This document shows positions 40,166-49,252 of a stretch of 64,000 bases of DNA, in pieces (position 1 is the first letter of the stretch; each line of letters begins with the position of its first letter). Position numbers and translations under genes: made by a program. Below the pieces are notes generated by a model, which was given only the letters and a program-made list of their open reading frames with translations, made no database searches and was not told the origin of the DNA. Source of the DNA: Rhodococcus sp. SBT000017. Lineage in GTDB: Bacteria > Actinomycetota > Actinomycetes > Mycobacteriales > Mycobacteriaceae. Location of the stretch: the NCBI RefSeq assembly GCF_003688915.1, contig NZ_REFU01000001.1:1364001-1428000 (forward strand), written 5' to 3'.

Positions 40166-41677
40166 TCAGGGCTGGCCGCAGGCCTCGAGTACGAGTTCCT
40201 TCACCCGAGCAGCATCGGCTTGGCCGCGTGTCGCCTTCATCACCGCACCGACGATGGCACCGGCGGCCTGAACCTTGCCGCTGCGGATCTTCTCGACCAC
40301 ACCGGGATTCGCTGCGAGCGCCTCGTCCACGGCGGCCTGCAACTTGGTGTCGTCCTTCTCCAGTACGAGATTGCGCTCCGCCATGACCTGCGCAGGCTCA
40401 CCCTCACCCGCCAGCACCCCGTCAACCACCTGACGGGCACCGTTGTTGTTGAGCTTGCCGTCGGCGACCAACGCGGCCACCTCGGCAACCTGAGCCGGAG
40501 TGATGGACAGATCGGTCAGTTCGACCCCGGCGATGTTGGCCTGCTGCGCCAGGTACGACACCCACCACGACCGCGCCGCCTGCGCCGACGCACCCGCCTC
40601 GACCGTCGCCGCGACGAGCTCGAGCGCACCGGAGTTCACCAGATCGCGCATCTCCTCGTCGGAGACGCCCCACTCCTTCTGAATCCGACCGCGGCGCAAC
40701 CACGGCAGCTCGGGCAACGTCGTCCGAAGCTCCTCGATCCAGGCCGCGTCGGGAGCGACGGGCGCAAGGTCGGGCTCGGGGAAGTAGCGGTAGTCCTCGG
40801 CGGTCTCCTTCTTGCGGCCTGCGGTGGTGGTGCCGTCCGACTCCTGGAAGTGCCGAGTCTCCTGCGTCACCTCTCCGCCCGATTCGAGAACCGCTGCCTG
40901 ACGCCGCATCTCGTACCGAACGGCAACCTCGACGCTCTTGAGCGAGTTGACGTTCTTCGTCTCGGTGCGCGTGCCGAATTCGGTTGCCGTCTTCGCCATC
41001 AGAGACACGTTGGCATCGCAGCGCAACGAGCCCTGATCCATCCGCACGTCGGACACGTTCAGAGACTTCAACAGGTCACGCAGCGCGGTGACGTACGCGC
41101 GTGCGACCTCGGGCGCACGCGCACCGGTTCCCGTGATGGTCTTGGTCACGATCTCCACCAACGGCACACCGGCACGGTTGTAATCGAGCAGCGAATGCGA
41201 CGCGCCCTCGATGCGGCCGGTCGCTCCGCCGACGTGCGTCGACTTACCGGTGTCCTCCTCCATGTGCGCACGCTCGATCTCGACTCGAAACGTGCTGCCG
41301 TCGTCGAGCAGCACATCGAGGTAGCCCTCGGTCGCGATGGGCTCGTCGTACTGCGAGATCTGATAGTTCTTCGGCTGATCCGGGTAGAAGTAGTTCTTGC
41401 GAGCGAACCGTCCCCACGGGGTGATCGAGCAATTGAGCGCCAGCCCGATCCGAATCGCCGACTCCACCGCAGCAGAGTTCACCACCGGAAGCGCGCCGGG
41501 AAGGCTCAGGCACACCGGGCACACCTGCGTGTTCGGCTCGGCACCGAACTCGGTGGGGCAGCCGCAGAACATCTTGGTCGCCGTGCCCAACTCCACATGG
41601 ACCTCCATGCCCAACACGGGGTCGAACTTGGCGAGCACATCGTCGTAATCGATCAAATCGACGGTTGCAGCAGTCAT
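40166..41677 (-). CDS. gatB: Asp-tRNA(Asn)/Glu-tRNA(Gln) amidotransferase subunit B
   Basis: GatB is the tRNA-binding, phosphorylating subunit of GatCAB, which converts Glu-tRNA(Gln) to Gln-tRNA(Gln). The 503-residue protein shows [23 protein letters not shown] with zinc-binding cysteines, [48 protein letters not shown] and a C-terminal YqeY-like helical domain. ATG 41677 is chosen because TAAACT lies seven bases upstream (leaderless) and the conserved region begins just after. The gatA and gatC genes lie about 8 kb away on the same strand, separated by pfkA and the lipid-hydrolase island. Confidence 0.97.
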   Translation of the reverse strand: MTAATVDLIDYDDVLAKFDPVLGMEVHVELGTATKMFCGCPTEFGAEPNTQVCPVCLSLPGALPVVNSAAVESAIRIGLALNCSITPWGRFARKNYFYPDQPKNYQISQYDEPIATEGYLDVLLDDGSTFRVEIERAHMEEDTGKSTHVGGATGRIEGASHSLLDYNRAGVPLVEIVTKTITGTGARAPEVARAYVTALRDLLKSLNVSDVRMDQGSLRCDANVSLMAKTATEFGTRTETKNVNSLKSVEVAVRYEMRRQAAVLESGGEVTQETRHFQESDGTTTAGRKKETAEDYRYFPEPDLAPVAPDAAWIEELRTTLPELPWLRRGRIQKEWGVSDEEMRDLVNSGALELVAATVEAGASAQAARSWWVSYLAQQANIAGVELTDLSITPAQVAEVAALVADGKLNNNGARQVVDGVLAGEGEPAQVMAERNLVLEKDDTKLQAAVDEALAANPGVVEKIRSGKVQAAGAIVGAVMKATRGQADAARVKELVLEACGQP

Positions 41678-41684
41678 GGTCAGT

Positions 41685-41690
41685 AGTTTA
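41685..41690 (-). promoter_or_regulatory. -10 element for leaderless gatB mRNA
   Basis: On the minus strand TAAACT ends seven bases before ATG 41677. It is divergent from a similar box for the thioesterase gene 40 bases away. Confidence 0.5.
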
Positions 41691-41729
41691 TGCATTGCAT
41701 TCGACGCGCGAGTAACCACGTGCACTCGT

Positions 41730-41735
41730 TACCGT
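41730..41735 (+). promoter_or_regulatory. -10 element for leaderless thioesterase mRNA
   Basis: TACCGT ends six bases before GTG 41742. No ribosome-binding site is visible. Confidence 0.4.
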
Positions 41736-41741
41736 GCACGG

Positions 41742-42236
41742 GTGACTCCCCCAGAGAAGCAGACACTGGCCATGACCGTGCTGATGACACCCGACATGGC
41801 CAACTTCTCCGGCAACGTCCACGGCGGCACGATCCTGAAGTTCCTGGACCAGGTGGCGTACGCCTGCGCCAGTCGCTACGCGGGGGCCTACGTCGTGACT
41901 CTGTCGGTCGATCGCGTCGTGTTTCGCGAACCCATCCACGTCGGAGAACTGGTCACGTTCTCTGCGTCGGTCAACTACACCGGCCGCACATCCATGGAGG
42001 TCGGCATCCGAGTGGAGACCGAGAACATTCAGTGCGGTGAATTACGCCACACCAACAGTTGCTACTTCACCATGGTCGCGATCGGCGACGACGGCAAGCC
42101 GAAGACACTGCCTCAGTTGACGCCGACCACCGAGGTCGGTGCTCAGCGTTTCGAGGCAGCGCGGCGACGACGCGAACTGCGCCGCGAGACCGAGGAACGT
42201 GAGGCCGAAATCCAGGAGGCCGCCGGTCGCATCTGA
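41742..42236 (+). CDS. Acyl-CoA thioesterase (hotdog fold, YciA/BFIT type)
   Basis: This 164-residue single hotdog-domain protein carries the BACH/YciA-type motif NFSGNVHGGTILKFLDQVAYACASRYAG (Asn/His/Gly active-site region), with VTLSVDRVVFREPIHVGELV following. The family hydrolyses acyl-CoAs, with the acidic or Asn residue before HGG as catalytic base. Acyl chain preference cannot be read here. The C-terminal 35 residues are Arg/Glu-rich and probably a helix. GTG 41742 is supported by TACCGT six bases upstream. The gene is divergent from gatB and convergent with pfkA, with 23 bases between stops. Confidence 0.9.
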   Translation: MTPPEKQTLAMTVLMTPDMANFSGNVHGGTILKFLDQVAYACASRYAGAYVVTLSVDRVVFREPIHVGELVTFSASVNYTGRTSMEVGIRVETENIQCGELRHTNSCYFTMVAIGDDGKPKTLPQLTPTTEVGAQRFEAARRRRELRRETEEREAEIQEAAGRI

Positions 42237-42259
42237 CGGCTCACGCCGTCGCACCGGAG

Positions 42260-43291
42260 TCAGCCGAAGAACGCGGCGGCGTCGTCGTATCGGGTCTGCG
42301 GTACCCGCTTGAGTTGCTTGGTGGCCTCGGCCAGAGACACCAGGCCGATCTCGGTGCCGCGCAACGAGACCATCTTGCCGAAGTCTCCCGAATGGGCCGC
42401 ATCGGTCGCGTTGACGCCGAATCGTGTTGCGAGAACGCGGTCGTACGGCGTCGGCGTTCCACCGCGCTGGACGTGGCCCAGCACCGTGGTGCGTACTTCC
42501 TTGTTGATGCGGCGCTCGATCTCGACACCGAGCTGATGGGCAACCCCGGTGAATCGAACGTGGCCGAACTCGTCGATACCGCCGTCGAGAAGCTTCATCG
42601 AGCCCTCCATAGGCTTGGCCCCCTCGGCCACGACACAGATGAAGTGCGAGTCTCCACGCTGAAAACGCTTGCGTACCAACGTGCACACTTCTTCGACGTC
42701 GAACGGCTGCTCGGGGATGAGCGTCATGTGCGAACCCGACGCCAGGCCTGCGTGCAGAGCGATCCACCCCGCGTGACGACCCATCACCTCGACGAGCATC
42801 ACGCGCTGATGGGATTCTGCGGTGCTGTGCAGACGGTCGATCGCATCGGTGGCGATCGTCAGCGCCGTGTCGAAGCCGAATGTGACGTCGGTGCAGTCGA
42901 TGTCGTTGTCGATCGTCTTCGGCACACCGACCACGGGCACACCCTCTTCCGACAACCACGCTGCCGCGGTGAGAGTCCCTTCGCCACCGATCGGGATCAA
43001 CACGTCGATGCCGTTGTCCTCGAGAGTCTGCTTGACCCGGTCCAGTCCGGCGCGCAACACATCCGGATTGGTGCGCGCGGTGCCGAGCATCGTGCCGCCC
43101 TTGGTGAGCAACCGGTCGTTGCGGTCGTCGTTGCGCAGTTGCACCCGACGGTCTTCGAGAAGCCCGCGCCATCCGTCCTGGAAACCGACGACAGTGGAGC
43201 CGTACCGCGCGTCCGCGGTGCGTACGACTGCGCGAATCACCGCGTTGAGCCCTGGGCAATCGCCGCCTCCGGTCAGAACTCCGATGCGCAT
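42260..43291 (-). CDS. pfkA: 6-phosphofructokinase
   Basis: PfkA phosphorylates fructose 6-phosphate in glycolysis. The 343-residue protein begins [20 protein letters not shown] and contains [35 protein letters not shown] with catalytic Asp, [17 protein letters not shown] and [21 protein letters not shown]. The pair Gly (GGEG) and Lys (PKTIDND) marks the actinobacterial group III enzymes, usually ATP-dependent, whereas PPi enzymes have Asp at the first place. ATG 43291 is chosen by homology; the upstream 28 codons are not conserved. It is convergent with the thioesterase. Confidence 0.95.
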   Translation of the reverse strand: MRIGVLTGGGDCPGLNAVIRAVVRTADARYGSTVVGFQDGWRGLLEDRRVQLRNDDRNDRLLTKGGTMLGTARTNPDVLRAGLDRVKQTLEDNGIDVLIPIGGEGTLTAAAWLSEEGVPVVGVPKTIDNDIDCTDVTFGFDTALTIATDAIDRLHSTAESHQRVMLVEVMGRHAGWIALHAGLASGSHMTLIPEQPFDVEEVCTLVRKRFQRGDSHFICVVAEGAKPMEGSMKLLDGGIDEFGHVRFTGVAHQLGVEIERRINKEVRTTVLGHVQRGGTPTPYDRVLATRFGVNATDAAHSGDFGKMVSLRGTEIGLVSLAEATKQLKRVPQTRYDDAAAFFG

Positions 43292-43543
43292 CGATTTTCG
43301 CCTCTCTGACAGGGAGTGGAGCCTGCGGCACAACCACAGACCGTTCTTTCGGTGAAGCCCAATATCGAATGCCACCTTAATCGTCCGTCTCGACGTGCGC
43401 GCGTCGATACCCTTCGAACCGTTTCGTGACGAGCTGTGCCCAGCTGGGTACAGCTCGCTGTTCGCCTCGATCGGGCGAGCACCACCCGGGTCGGCCGTTG
43501 GCGCGCCTGGGTTCGCTACAGGCGCGGCCGACGTCCGCGCGTA

Positions 43544-43885
43544 TCAGCGACCGCGAATGGTCTCGCGCGAGTCCTTGTCGTCCAGCCTGCCGAACTTATG
43601 GGTGAGAAGTGTTTCAAGTTTGTCCAGCGCCTCGGCAAAAGCGGTGAGGACCCTAGCTGACGACGCGGTGACGGTCACGGGTTCCTGGCCTGCTGGGCGG
43701 GCCTCCATCAAGCACCGGATGTCATCGGCGGTCTCGCGGCCCGCGCTCTCGTCACGAAAGCTGATATCGATGCGCGTGAGGTGGTCGGAGAATCGGTCGA
43801 GGGCGCTCACAACATCTGTTTCCATGCGTTCTCGAAGTTGACCGGTGATGTCGACATTGGCGTCGGTACGAACGTGGATATCCAT
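43544..43885 (-). CDS. HPF/RaiA-family ribosome-associated protein (short form)
   Basis: This 113-residue protein resembles the N-terminal domain of ribosome hibernation factors. It begins MDIHVRTDANVDITGQLRER, then VSALDRFSDHLTRIDISFRDE, and later EALDKLETLLTHKFGRL, consistent with the beta-alpha-beta-beta-beta-alpha HPF fold. It lacks the C-terminal dimerisation domain of long HPF, so it may be a YfiA-like or divergent member. It is monocistronic between pfkA and the NarL-type regulator. No mycobacterial dormancy box was recognised upstream. The family call is moderate because basic 16S-contact residues are few. Confidence 0.68.
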   Translation of the reverse strand: MDIHVRTDANVDITGQLRERMETDVVSALDRFSDHLTRIDISFRDESAGRETADDIRCLMEARPAGQEPVTVTASSARVLTAFAEALDKLETLLTHKFGRLDDKDSRETIRGR

Positions 43886-44031
43886 GCGAATGCAACTCCT
43901 GGGCTCGGGTAGGTCCCTTACTCAACCAGGGTCGACATCATGTCGGCAGTGCCGATAGTCCTCTCCGAGGGAGGCAAAAGATGTCCCAAGCTCGGGCGTG
44001 GGATGCTGCGCGCGTCGGTATCGTTCGGTCC

Positions 44032-44694
44032 TCACTTCGGGGTGACGACACCGGTCTCGTAGGCCAGTACGACCGCCTGGGCGCGGTCGCGCAGTCCGAG
44101 CTTCGCAAGAACCTTGCCCACGTGCGTTTTCACGGTCTGCTCGGCCAGGAACAGTGAACCCGCTATCTCGGAGTTGGACATGCCGGTGGCGACGAGTTCG
44201 AGAACCTCGCGTTCCCGCGGAGTCAGATCGCTCAAACGCCCAGAGGTGTGTCGCCGCGCTCCCCGCCTGGAGGTGACGTCGGCGATGAGCCGTCTCGTCA
44301 CCGACGGTGCCAGCAACGCGTCACCTGCCGCGACGACCCGAACACCTCTGATCAACTCCTCGGCCGGTGCATCCTTGAGCAGAAAGCCACTTGCACCGAG
44401 TGCCAGGGCCTCGTAGACGTAATCGTCGATGTCGAACGTCGTCAGCATCAGAATGCGCACCGGCGACGGAAGTGACGCAGAGAGAATTGCGCGTGCGGCA
44501 TCGAGACCGTTCATCTCGGGCATCCGAACGTCCATCAGCACCACGTCGGGCAACAACCGGGCGACCTCGCTGACCGCGGTCCTGCCGTTGTCGGCGTCTC
44601 CGACGACCGAGATGTCGGCCTGAGCACCGAGAAGCGCACCGAACCCCTGCCGCACCATCGCTTGGTCGTCGGCGATGAACACCGTTGTAGCCAC
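44032..44694 (-). CDS. NarL/LuxR-family response regulator
   Basis: This 220-residue regulator has a receiver domain (FIADDQAMVRQGF acidic pair; phospho-Asp in VVLMDVRMPEMNG; Lys in GFLLKDAP) and a C-terminal LuxR-type helix-turn-helix (LTPREREVLELVATGMSNSEIAGSLFL in order). GTG 44694 is chosen because VFIADDQ must be near the N-terminus. It lies 10 bases after its histidine kinase on the minus strand. Together they resemble LiaR/DesR-type envelope or membrane stress systems. The pair is divergent from the phospholipase-like gene at 46109, its likely target (inference). Confidence 0.92.
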   Translation of the reverse strand: MATTVFIADDQAMVRQGFGALLGAQADISVVGDADNGRTAVSEVARLLPDVVLMDVRMPEMNGLDAARAILSASLPSPVRILMLTTFDIDDYVYEALALGASGFLLKDAPAEELIRGVRVVAAGDALLAPSVTRRLIADVTSRRGARRHTSGRLSDLTPREREVLELVATGMSNSEIAGSLFLAEQTVKTHVGKVLAKLGLRDRAQAVVLAYETGVVTPK

Positions 44695-44704
44695 GCGCAA
44701 CAGC

Positions 44705-45943
44705 CTAGGCGAGATCGTTCCGGACAACCGGTGCCGTCGAGATCGGCATGCCGTTCGGAACGTGCACCGCGACCTCGAATCCGCCGTCGGGCAGAGCGGT
44801 GGCATGCAGCCAGCCGTGCGCCGCGCGCGCACGATCGCGCATACCCGCAATCCCGTGCCCACCGGTATCGGCTCCAACGGTGCGTCCGACACTTTTGCTC
44901 GGTGACGGCGCATTGACCACGGTCATGACCACCGTGCTCGGCCCGACCGTGATGTCGACGGTCACCGCAGCGTCGGGGGCGTGCCGGGCAGCATTGGACA
45001 GCGACTCCTGCAGAATTCGGTACAGCGCCAAACCTGTTGTGTCGGAGATCGAATCGACCGGACCGGTGACAGTCCACCGCACATCCATACCTGCCTTGCG
45101 ACTCGCCTGCAGGGTACGTTCGAGATCGAGTGCATTCGGTGCCGGTGCGTCCTGCCACTGCTGTCCGTCGCTGCGCAGCACCCCCAGCATCCCCCGGATC
45201 TCGTTGAGCGCTTCCCGTGCGGTAACTGCGATCGACTCGAATTCCTTTGCTGCGGCGACAGATACGTCATCGAGCCGATACGGCGCACTCTGCGCCTGCA
45301 CGACGACCATCGACATGTGGTGTGCAACGACGTCGTGCAGATCCCGGGCGATCTTTGCCTTCTCCTCGAGAACGGTGCGTCGGGTGCGCTCGAGTTCACT
45401 GACTTCCTCTTGCTGCGCGAGCTGCCTGCGGGAGAGAACGAGCCAGCGGATCAACAGTCCGAACACCACGACTGCGGTCAGTCCGACCGACCAGCCGACG
45501 CCGTCCGAGCCCGGCACGTAGGCGAAGAACACCAGCACGCTGGACAACCAGGCCACGAGCAGCAGCGACGGCGGCGAGCGCAGAGCGACGGCGAACAACA
45601 ACGACAGCAGAACGAGAATGTGCACTACCTGCCAGGGATAGTCGTAGCCCGGCACGCGATCGAACGCCACCGGAATCACCAGTGCGGACAGCGCCGAGAC
45701 CGCCCACCCCAGTGCGGGATTGATGCGGATCAACGCGAACGGAAACGCGGCGAGCGCGCCGACGATCGGCAGTAACGGTCCCGAAACATCATGTGTCAAC
45801 GGCAACGTCGGCCACGAGATCGAATACAGCACCGCCGTGACGGCCACGATGAGTACGTCGATCGAGCGGAAGCCGGCAATGCGAGTCGGCACTCGACGCC
45901 GAACTACGCCGGTGCCGGGTTCTGTCGCTCTGTTCTTACGCAC
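44705..45943 (-). CDS. Sensor histidine kinase (HisKA_3 type)
   Basis: This 412-residue kinase has four to five N-terminal transmembrane helices (about residues 25-170) and little extracytoplasmic sequence, as in intramembrane-sensing LiaS/DesK-type kinases. The dimerisation motif KAKIARDLHDVVAHHMSMVVVQA carries the phospho-His, and the ATPase box includes GHGIAGMRDRARA. It is the first gene of the pair with the NarL-type regulator and is divergent from 46109 over 165 bases. The input signal is not visible; membrane lipid state or cell-wall stress fits the architecture. Confidence 0.92.
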   Translation of the reverse strand: MRKNRATEPGTGVVRRRVPTRIAGFRSIDVLIVAVTAVLYSISWPTLPLTHDVSGPLLPIVGALAAFPFALIRINPALGWAVSALSALVIPVAFDRVPGYDYPWQVVHILVLLSLLFAVALRSPPSLLLVAWLSSVLVFFAYVPGSDGVGWSVGLTAVVVFGLLIRWLVLSRRQLAQQEEVSELERTRRTVLEEKAKIARDLHDVVAHHMSMVVVQAQSAPYRLDDVSVAAAKEFESIAVTAREALNEIRGMLGVLRSDGQQWQDAPAPNALDLERTLQASRKAGMDVRWTVTGPVDSISDTTGLALYRILQESLSNAARHAPDAAVTVDITVGPSTVVMTVVNAPSPSKSVGRTVGADTGGHGIAGMRDRARAAHGWLHATALPDGGFEVAVHVPNGMPISTAPVVRNDLA

Positions 45944-46108
45944 GGACCGAGCTTAAGGAGTGTGAGCCGACCAGGTCGTCATACCTGAGTATCACTTCGG
46001 TCCACTACCGAGGTCTCGGGTCACGCCCCGAACGCCCTCTACGGGCGCTGCAGAACGAGACTTCGGTCCGATGTTCGACGGGTACATCGCTCCCTAGCGT
46101 CGAAAGCC

Positions 46109-46753
46109 ATGAACAGGAACACTTCTCGCGCCGTGATGTGCACGGCTGCAGCGATCGTAGCGGTGACGGCAACGACCGGCGCAGCATCGACACCGCCCGC
46201 TGCCGACTTCACTTCACCTGTCGCGGTCTCGGTGCACGCACTGGTCACCGAGTCCGCGGACACCGCCGCCCTGACCATCCCCGACGACTTCGGGTCGGTG
46301 ATGGGGTACCGGCCTCGGGTGCAGGACGACATGGCAGAGAACCCACACGGCGACTGTTCGTCGCCCGTTCCGCTGCCGTCCGACTTCGATTCCGCATGCA
46401 GGGCCCACGATCTGGGCTACGACCTGATTCGGTACGCCGCTGCGACAGGAACGACAGTGGACCCGCAGTGGCGCAGATCGATCGATGCCCAGCTCGAAGG
46501 CCGCATGCACGCCGCCTGCACGGACCGGCCCGATGACGGGCCTCGCCAGGTCTGCGACGCCGCCGCATCGGTGGCCGCCACGGCAGTCGACGTCAATTCC
46601 TGGCGACAGTCGTTCGGCGCTCCGGTGGCCGAGCCCGCGTTGCCCTTCGTGTCGGCCGGCGCGGGCATGGCGCTGATTGCGCTGTCGGCTCTTCTGACGC
46701 GCCGATACCTGCGCAGGCGAGTGTCGACACCCGAGATCGGCGCACGCGCATGA
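46109..46753 (+). CDS. Secreted, membrane-anchored phospholipase A2-like protein
   Basis: This 214-residue protein has a signal peptide (about 1-26), an exported domain, a C-terminal transmembrane helix (about 178-197) and a basic Arg-rich end. The exported domain carries CRAHDLGYDLIRY (Cys97, His100, Asp101), the prokaryotic PLA2 catalytic helix, plus Cys83, Cys137 and Cys149. Four cysteines could form the two disulfides seen in Streptomyces PLA2. The family hydrolyses the sn-2 ester of phospholipids; activity here is untested. Its stop overlaps the next gene by four bases (ATGA). It is absent, as far as I recall, from the matching mycobacterial interval. Confidence 0.78.
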   Translation: MNRNTSRAVMCTAAAIVAVTATTGAASTPPAADFTSPVAVSVHALVTESADTAALTIPDDFGSVMGYRPRVQDDMAENPHGDCSSPVPLPSDFDSACRAHDLGYDLIRYAAATGTTVDPQWRRSIDAQLEGRMHAACTDRPDDGPRQVCDAAASVAATAVDVNSWRQSFGAPVAEPALPFVSAGAGMALIALSALLTRRYLRRRVSTPEIGARA

Positions 46754-48147
46754 GCACCTCGATCACCGGAGCCTCCGCACGAATCGGTGCTGCACAATCC
46801 GACATCGGACCCCCGCCGACGGGGGTACGGCTACCGCGCGTCGGGACCTCCGTCGCTCTCACTGCTGCGGTGTTGGCGTCGTCGGCCCCCGCGCTGCTCC
46901 CCCGTCCAGCTGTCACCCAGGCTCTCTTGACCGGCGTATCGATGGCGATCGCCCTCGCCATCGGATGGTCGGCTCGGCGCGCACTCGGCACCCGGCGACC
47001 TGCTCGACTCCGAGCGCAGGCGTGGACAGCAGGCGTTGGAACACTGATCTCGACGAGTGCAGTTCTCTCGAATATTCAGTGGCAGAACCGGTTGCGAGTG
47101 TCGATGGGTACCCCCTCAGTGGACTGGCACTATGCCGTCGACGTAGTCGGTGGAGCGACATGCGTTGCTGTCGTCCTGTGGGGAATCGGTCTTGCCATCC
47201 GGAGAATGTGCACTGCGATCGGCAGCTTTCGATCGGTCGTCCTGATCGGTGTCGTCGGCGTGCTGTCGTATTTCGTTGCCGTGCCCGCGCTCTGGTCGGC
47301 CATGTCCAGTTCTTTCGCGGCCTCGAACTCTGCGCTGGACGACGCGGTGACCGCACCCGTCGCTGCGGCGAGATCAGGAAGTCCGAACTCACTCGTGCCG
47401 TGGCGCACTCTCGGCCGAGAGGGCAGAAAATTCACCACCGGCGGCCTGGACCCCAGCACCGTGCGCACCTATGTGGGGCTCGACTCGGCGGCCACCCTCG
47501 ATCAGCGGGTCGAGTTGGCCATAGCGGACATGGAACGCGCCGGCGCTTTCGATCGCAGTGTCGTGGTCGTGGCGATACCCACCGGATCGGGCTGGGTGGA
47601 CGAAAATGCCGTCACCGGTGCCGAAAGCAGATTCGGCGGGGACGTCGCGACCGTGGCGGTGCAGTACTCGAACAAACCGAGCTGGGCGACGTTCGTGTTC
47701 GCCGAGGACGACGCACGACGGTCGGCAGATACAGTTGCCCGCGCGGTCGCAGCACGCGCGGCCACCGAGTCGACACCGCCGCAGATCGTCGTGTACGGCC
47801 AGAGTTTGGGTTCGGTGGCGGGAAGCGACGCGTATCTGTCTCTCCGGCATACGGATCCGCGCATCTGCGGTGCCGTATGGGCGGGTCCACCCGCCGGAGC
47901 CGTCGACACCGACGGCGCAACGGTACTCGCCAATTCCTCGGACCCCGTCGTTCGGTGGTCGGCCGACCTACTGTGGTCACCGCCGAACACCTCGACCACC
48001 CGACCCGACGCACCGTCGCCGATGTGGCTGCCCCTCGTCAGTTTCGTCCAGACGTCCATCGATCTCGCGGCAGCGCTCGATGTCGACCCCGGTCACGGCC
48101 ATCGGTACGGCACCGACCAAGGTACGAGCATGCCGCGGTGTCGGTGA
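46750..48147 (+). CDS. Membrane alpha/beta-hydrolase (Abhydrolase_9 with N-terminal membrane domain)
   Basis: This 465-residue protein has four to five transmembrane helices at about residues 35-185 (Abhydrolase_9_N type) and a C-terminal alpha/beta-hydrolase domain. That domain contains PTGSGWVDENAVTG, GGDVATVAVQYSNKPSW and the nucleophile elbow VYGQSLGS (Ser352), followed by GHGHRYG near the end. The substrates of this actinobacterial family are unknown; lipid or glycolipid esters of the envelope are plausible from location. Translation is coupled to the PLA2-like gene by ATGA. It is convergent with a membrane esterase, with 16 bases between stops. Confidence 0.82.
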   Translation: MSTSITGASARIGAAQSDIGPPPTGVRLPRVGTSVALTAAVLASSAPALLPRPAVTQALLTGVSMAIALAIGWSARRALGTRRPARLRAQAWTAGVGTLISTSAVLSNIQWQNRLRVSMGTPSVDWHYAVDVVGGATCVAVVLWGIGLAIRRMCTAIGSFRSVVLIGVVGVLSYFVAVPALWSAMSSSFAASNSALDDAVTAPVAAARSGSPNSLVPWRTLGREGRKFTTGGLDPSTVRTYVGLDSAATLDQRVELAIADMERAGAFDRSVVVVAIPTGSGWVDENAVTGAESRFGGDVATVAVQYSNKPSWATFVFAEDDARRSADTVARAVAARAATESTPPQIVVYGQSLGSVAGSDAYLSLRHTDPRICGAVWAGPPAGAVDTDGATVLANSSDPVVRWSADLLWSPPNTSTTRPDAPSPMWLPLVSFVQTSIDLAAALDVDPGHGHRYGTDQGTSMPRCR

Positions 48148-48163
48148 TGACAAGGCCAGCCGT

Positions 48164-49246
48164 TCAGCCGAGTAGCCCCAGACGCCCGCCGAGCCAGTCC
48201 ATTTCCTGCTCCAGCGCCGGAGCCCACACCTGCATCGAGTGTCCACCGGGCAGCTCGCTGTAGTGCGCGTCCACACCGGATGCCACTGCAGCCTCGAACG
48301 CACGCTCGGTCTGCGGCCGGAATTCTTCGTCGTCGGCACCGACGACGAAGGCACCGGCCGAACCGGGAAAGCTGTTGTGCGAGAGTATGTTCAGTGGCGT
48401 GGCGCGCTCGAAACGCGCCTCGTTCGCCGGGGTGTCCGTGCCGTATGCCGCTGCAACGGATTCGCTTCTGGTGCCCCGGCGTTGCTCGTCCTCACCGGAG
48501 ATGTCGAGAAAGGTGGGGTACACCGACGGTGCCGTCACCGCCAGCTGCAGCGCGCACGTTCCCCCGTAGGAATAGCCGCCCACCGCCCAGGCACTCGGAT
48601 CCGAGGACACCCGAAAGTTCGATCGAATCCAGTGCGGCACATCGACGGACAGGTACGTCGCGGCGTTTCCGAGGTTCGAATCCATGCACATCGGATTTTC
48701 CTCGGTGTCACCCAGTCCGTCGGCCACCACGACGATCGGGGCCGCACCGCGGTGACGTGCTGCGAAGGCGTCCATCGTCTGGGCCAGACGACCACCCTCG
48801 ATCCAGTCGACGACATGGCCGGGTTGGCCGGTGAGCAGCACCAGCACCGGTAGGTCGCTCGCTCCGGCGTCGTACGACGCCGGAAGGTAGACGGTCGCGG
48901 GTCGAGCGGCGAAGTGCGATACCGTGCCGGGCACGTCCACATCCATCAACCTGCCGGTGCCCTCGGACTGGACTGCCGGTCGATGACCCAGCGCCACGGC
49001 CACCGTCGGGTATCGAGTGACGGTCAGATTGGTGAGCACCGTCGCCGCGACCAGAAGCGACGCCACGAGACCGAGAGCACTCAGCGGGCCGAACACCGTT
49101 CCCGGTGATCGGCCCCGCCCGACCCGCAGTACGACAGCGACGAGCAGCACAGCCGTCACGACAGCGGTTGCAGTCGACGCGACCGCGGGCACTGCACCGG
49201 ACAGCAGGGGCAGATGAGCCAGATCGACGGCCCACCGATGCAGCAC
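48164..49246 (-). CDS. Membrane-anchored putative esterase (esterase D/antigen 85-like fold)
   Basis: This 360-residue protein has three to four N-terminal transmembrane helices (about 5-80) and an exported alpha/beta-hydrolase domain. The nucleophile motif is GGYSYGGTCALQ, with a later Asp in GADDEEF and His in LPGGHSMQVW, completing a plausible triad. The domain is like putative esterases and mycolyltransferases of the antigen 85 superfamily, but the fibronectin- and mycolate-binding features of Ag85 were not recognised. The GTG starts six bases after the gatA stop, so it is in the gatC-gatA transcript. The substrate is unknown. Confidence 0.8.
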   Translation of the reverse strand: MLHRWAVDLAHLPLLSGAVPAVASTATAVVTAVLLVAVVLRVGRGRSPGTVFGPLSALGLVASLLVAATVLTNLTVTRYPTVAVALGHRPAVQSEGTGRLMDVDVPGTVSHFAARPATVYLPASYDAGASDLPVLVLLTGQPGHVVDWIEGGRLAQTMDAFAARHRGAAPIVVVADGLGDTEENPMCMDSNLGNAATYLSVDVPHWIRSNFRVSSDPSAWAVGGYSYGGTCALQLAVTAPSVYPTFLDISGEDEQRRGTRSESVAAAYGTDTPANEARFERATPLNILSHNSFPGSAGAFVVGADDEEFRPQTERAFEAAVASGVDAHYSELPGGHSMQVWAPALEQEMDWLGGRLGLLG

Positions 49247-49252
49247 CTCGAA

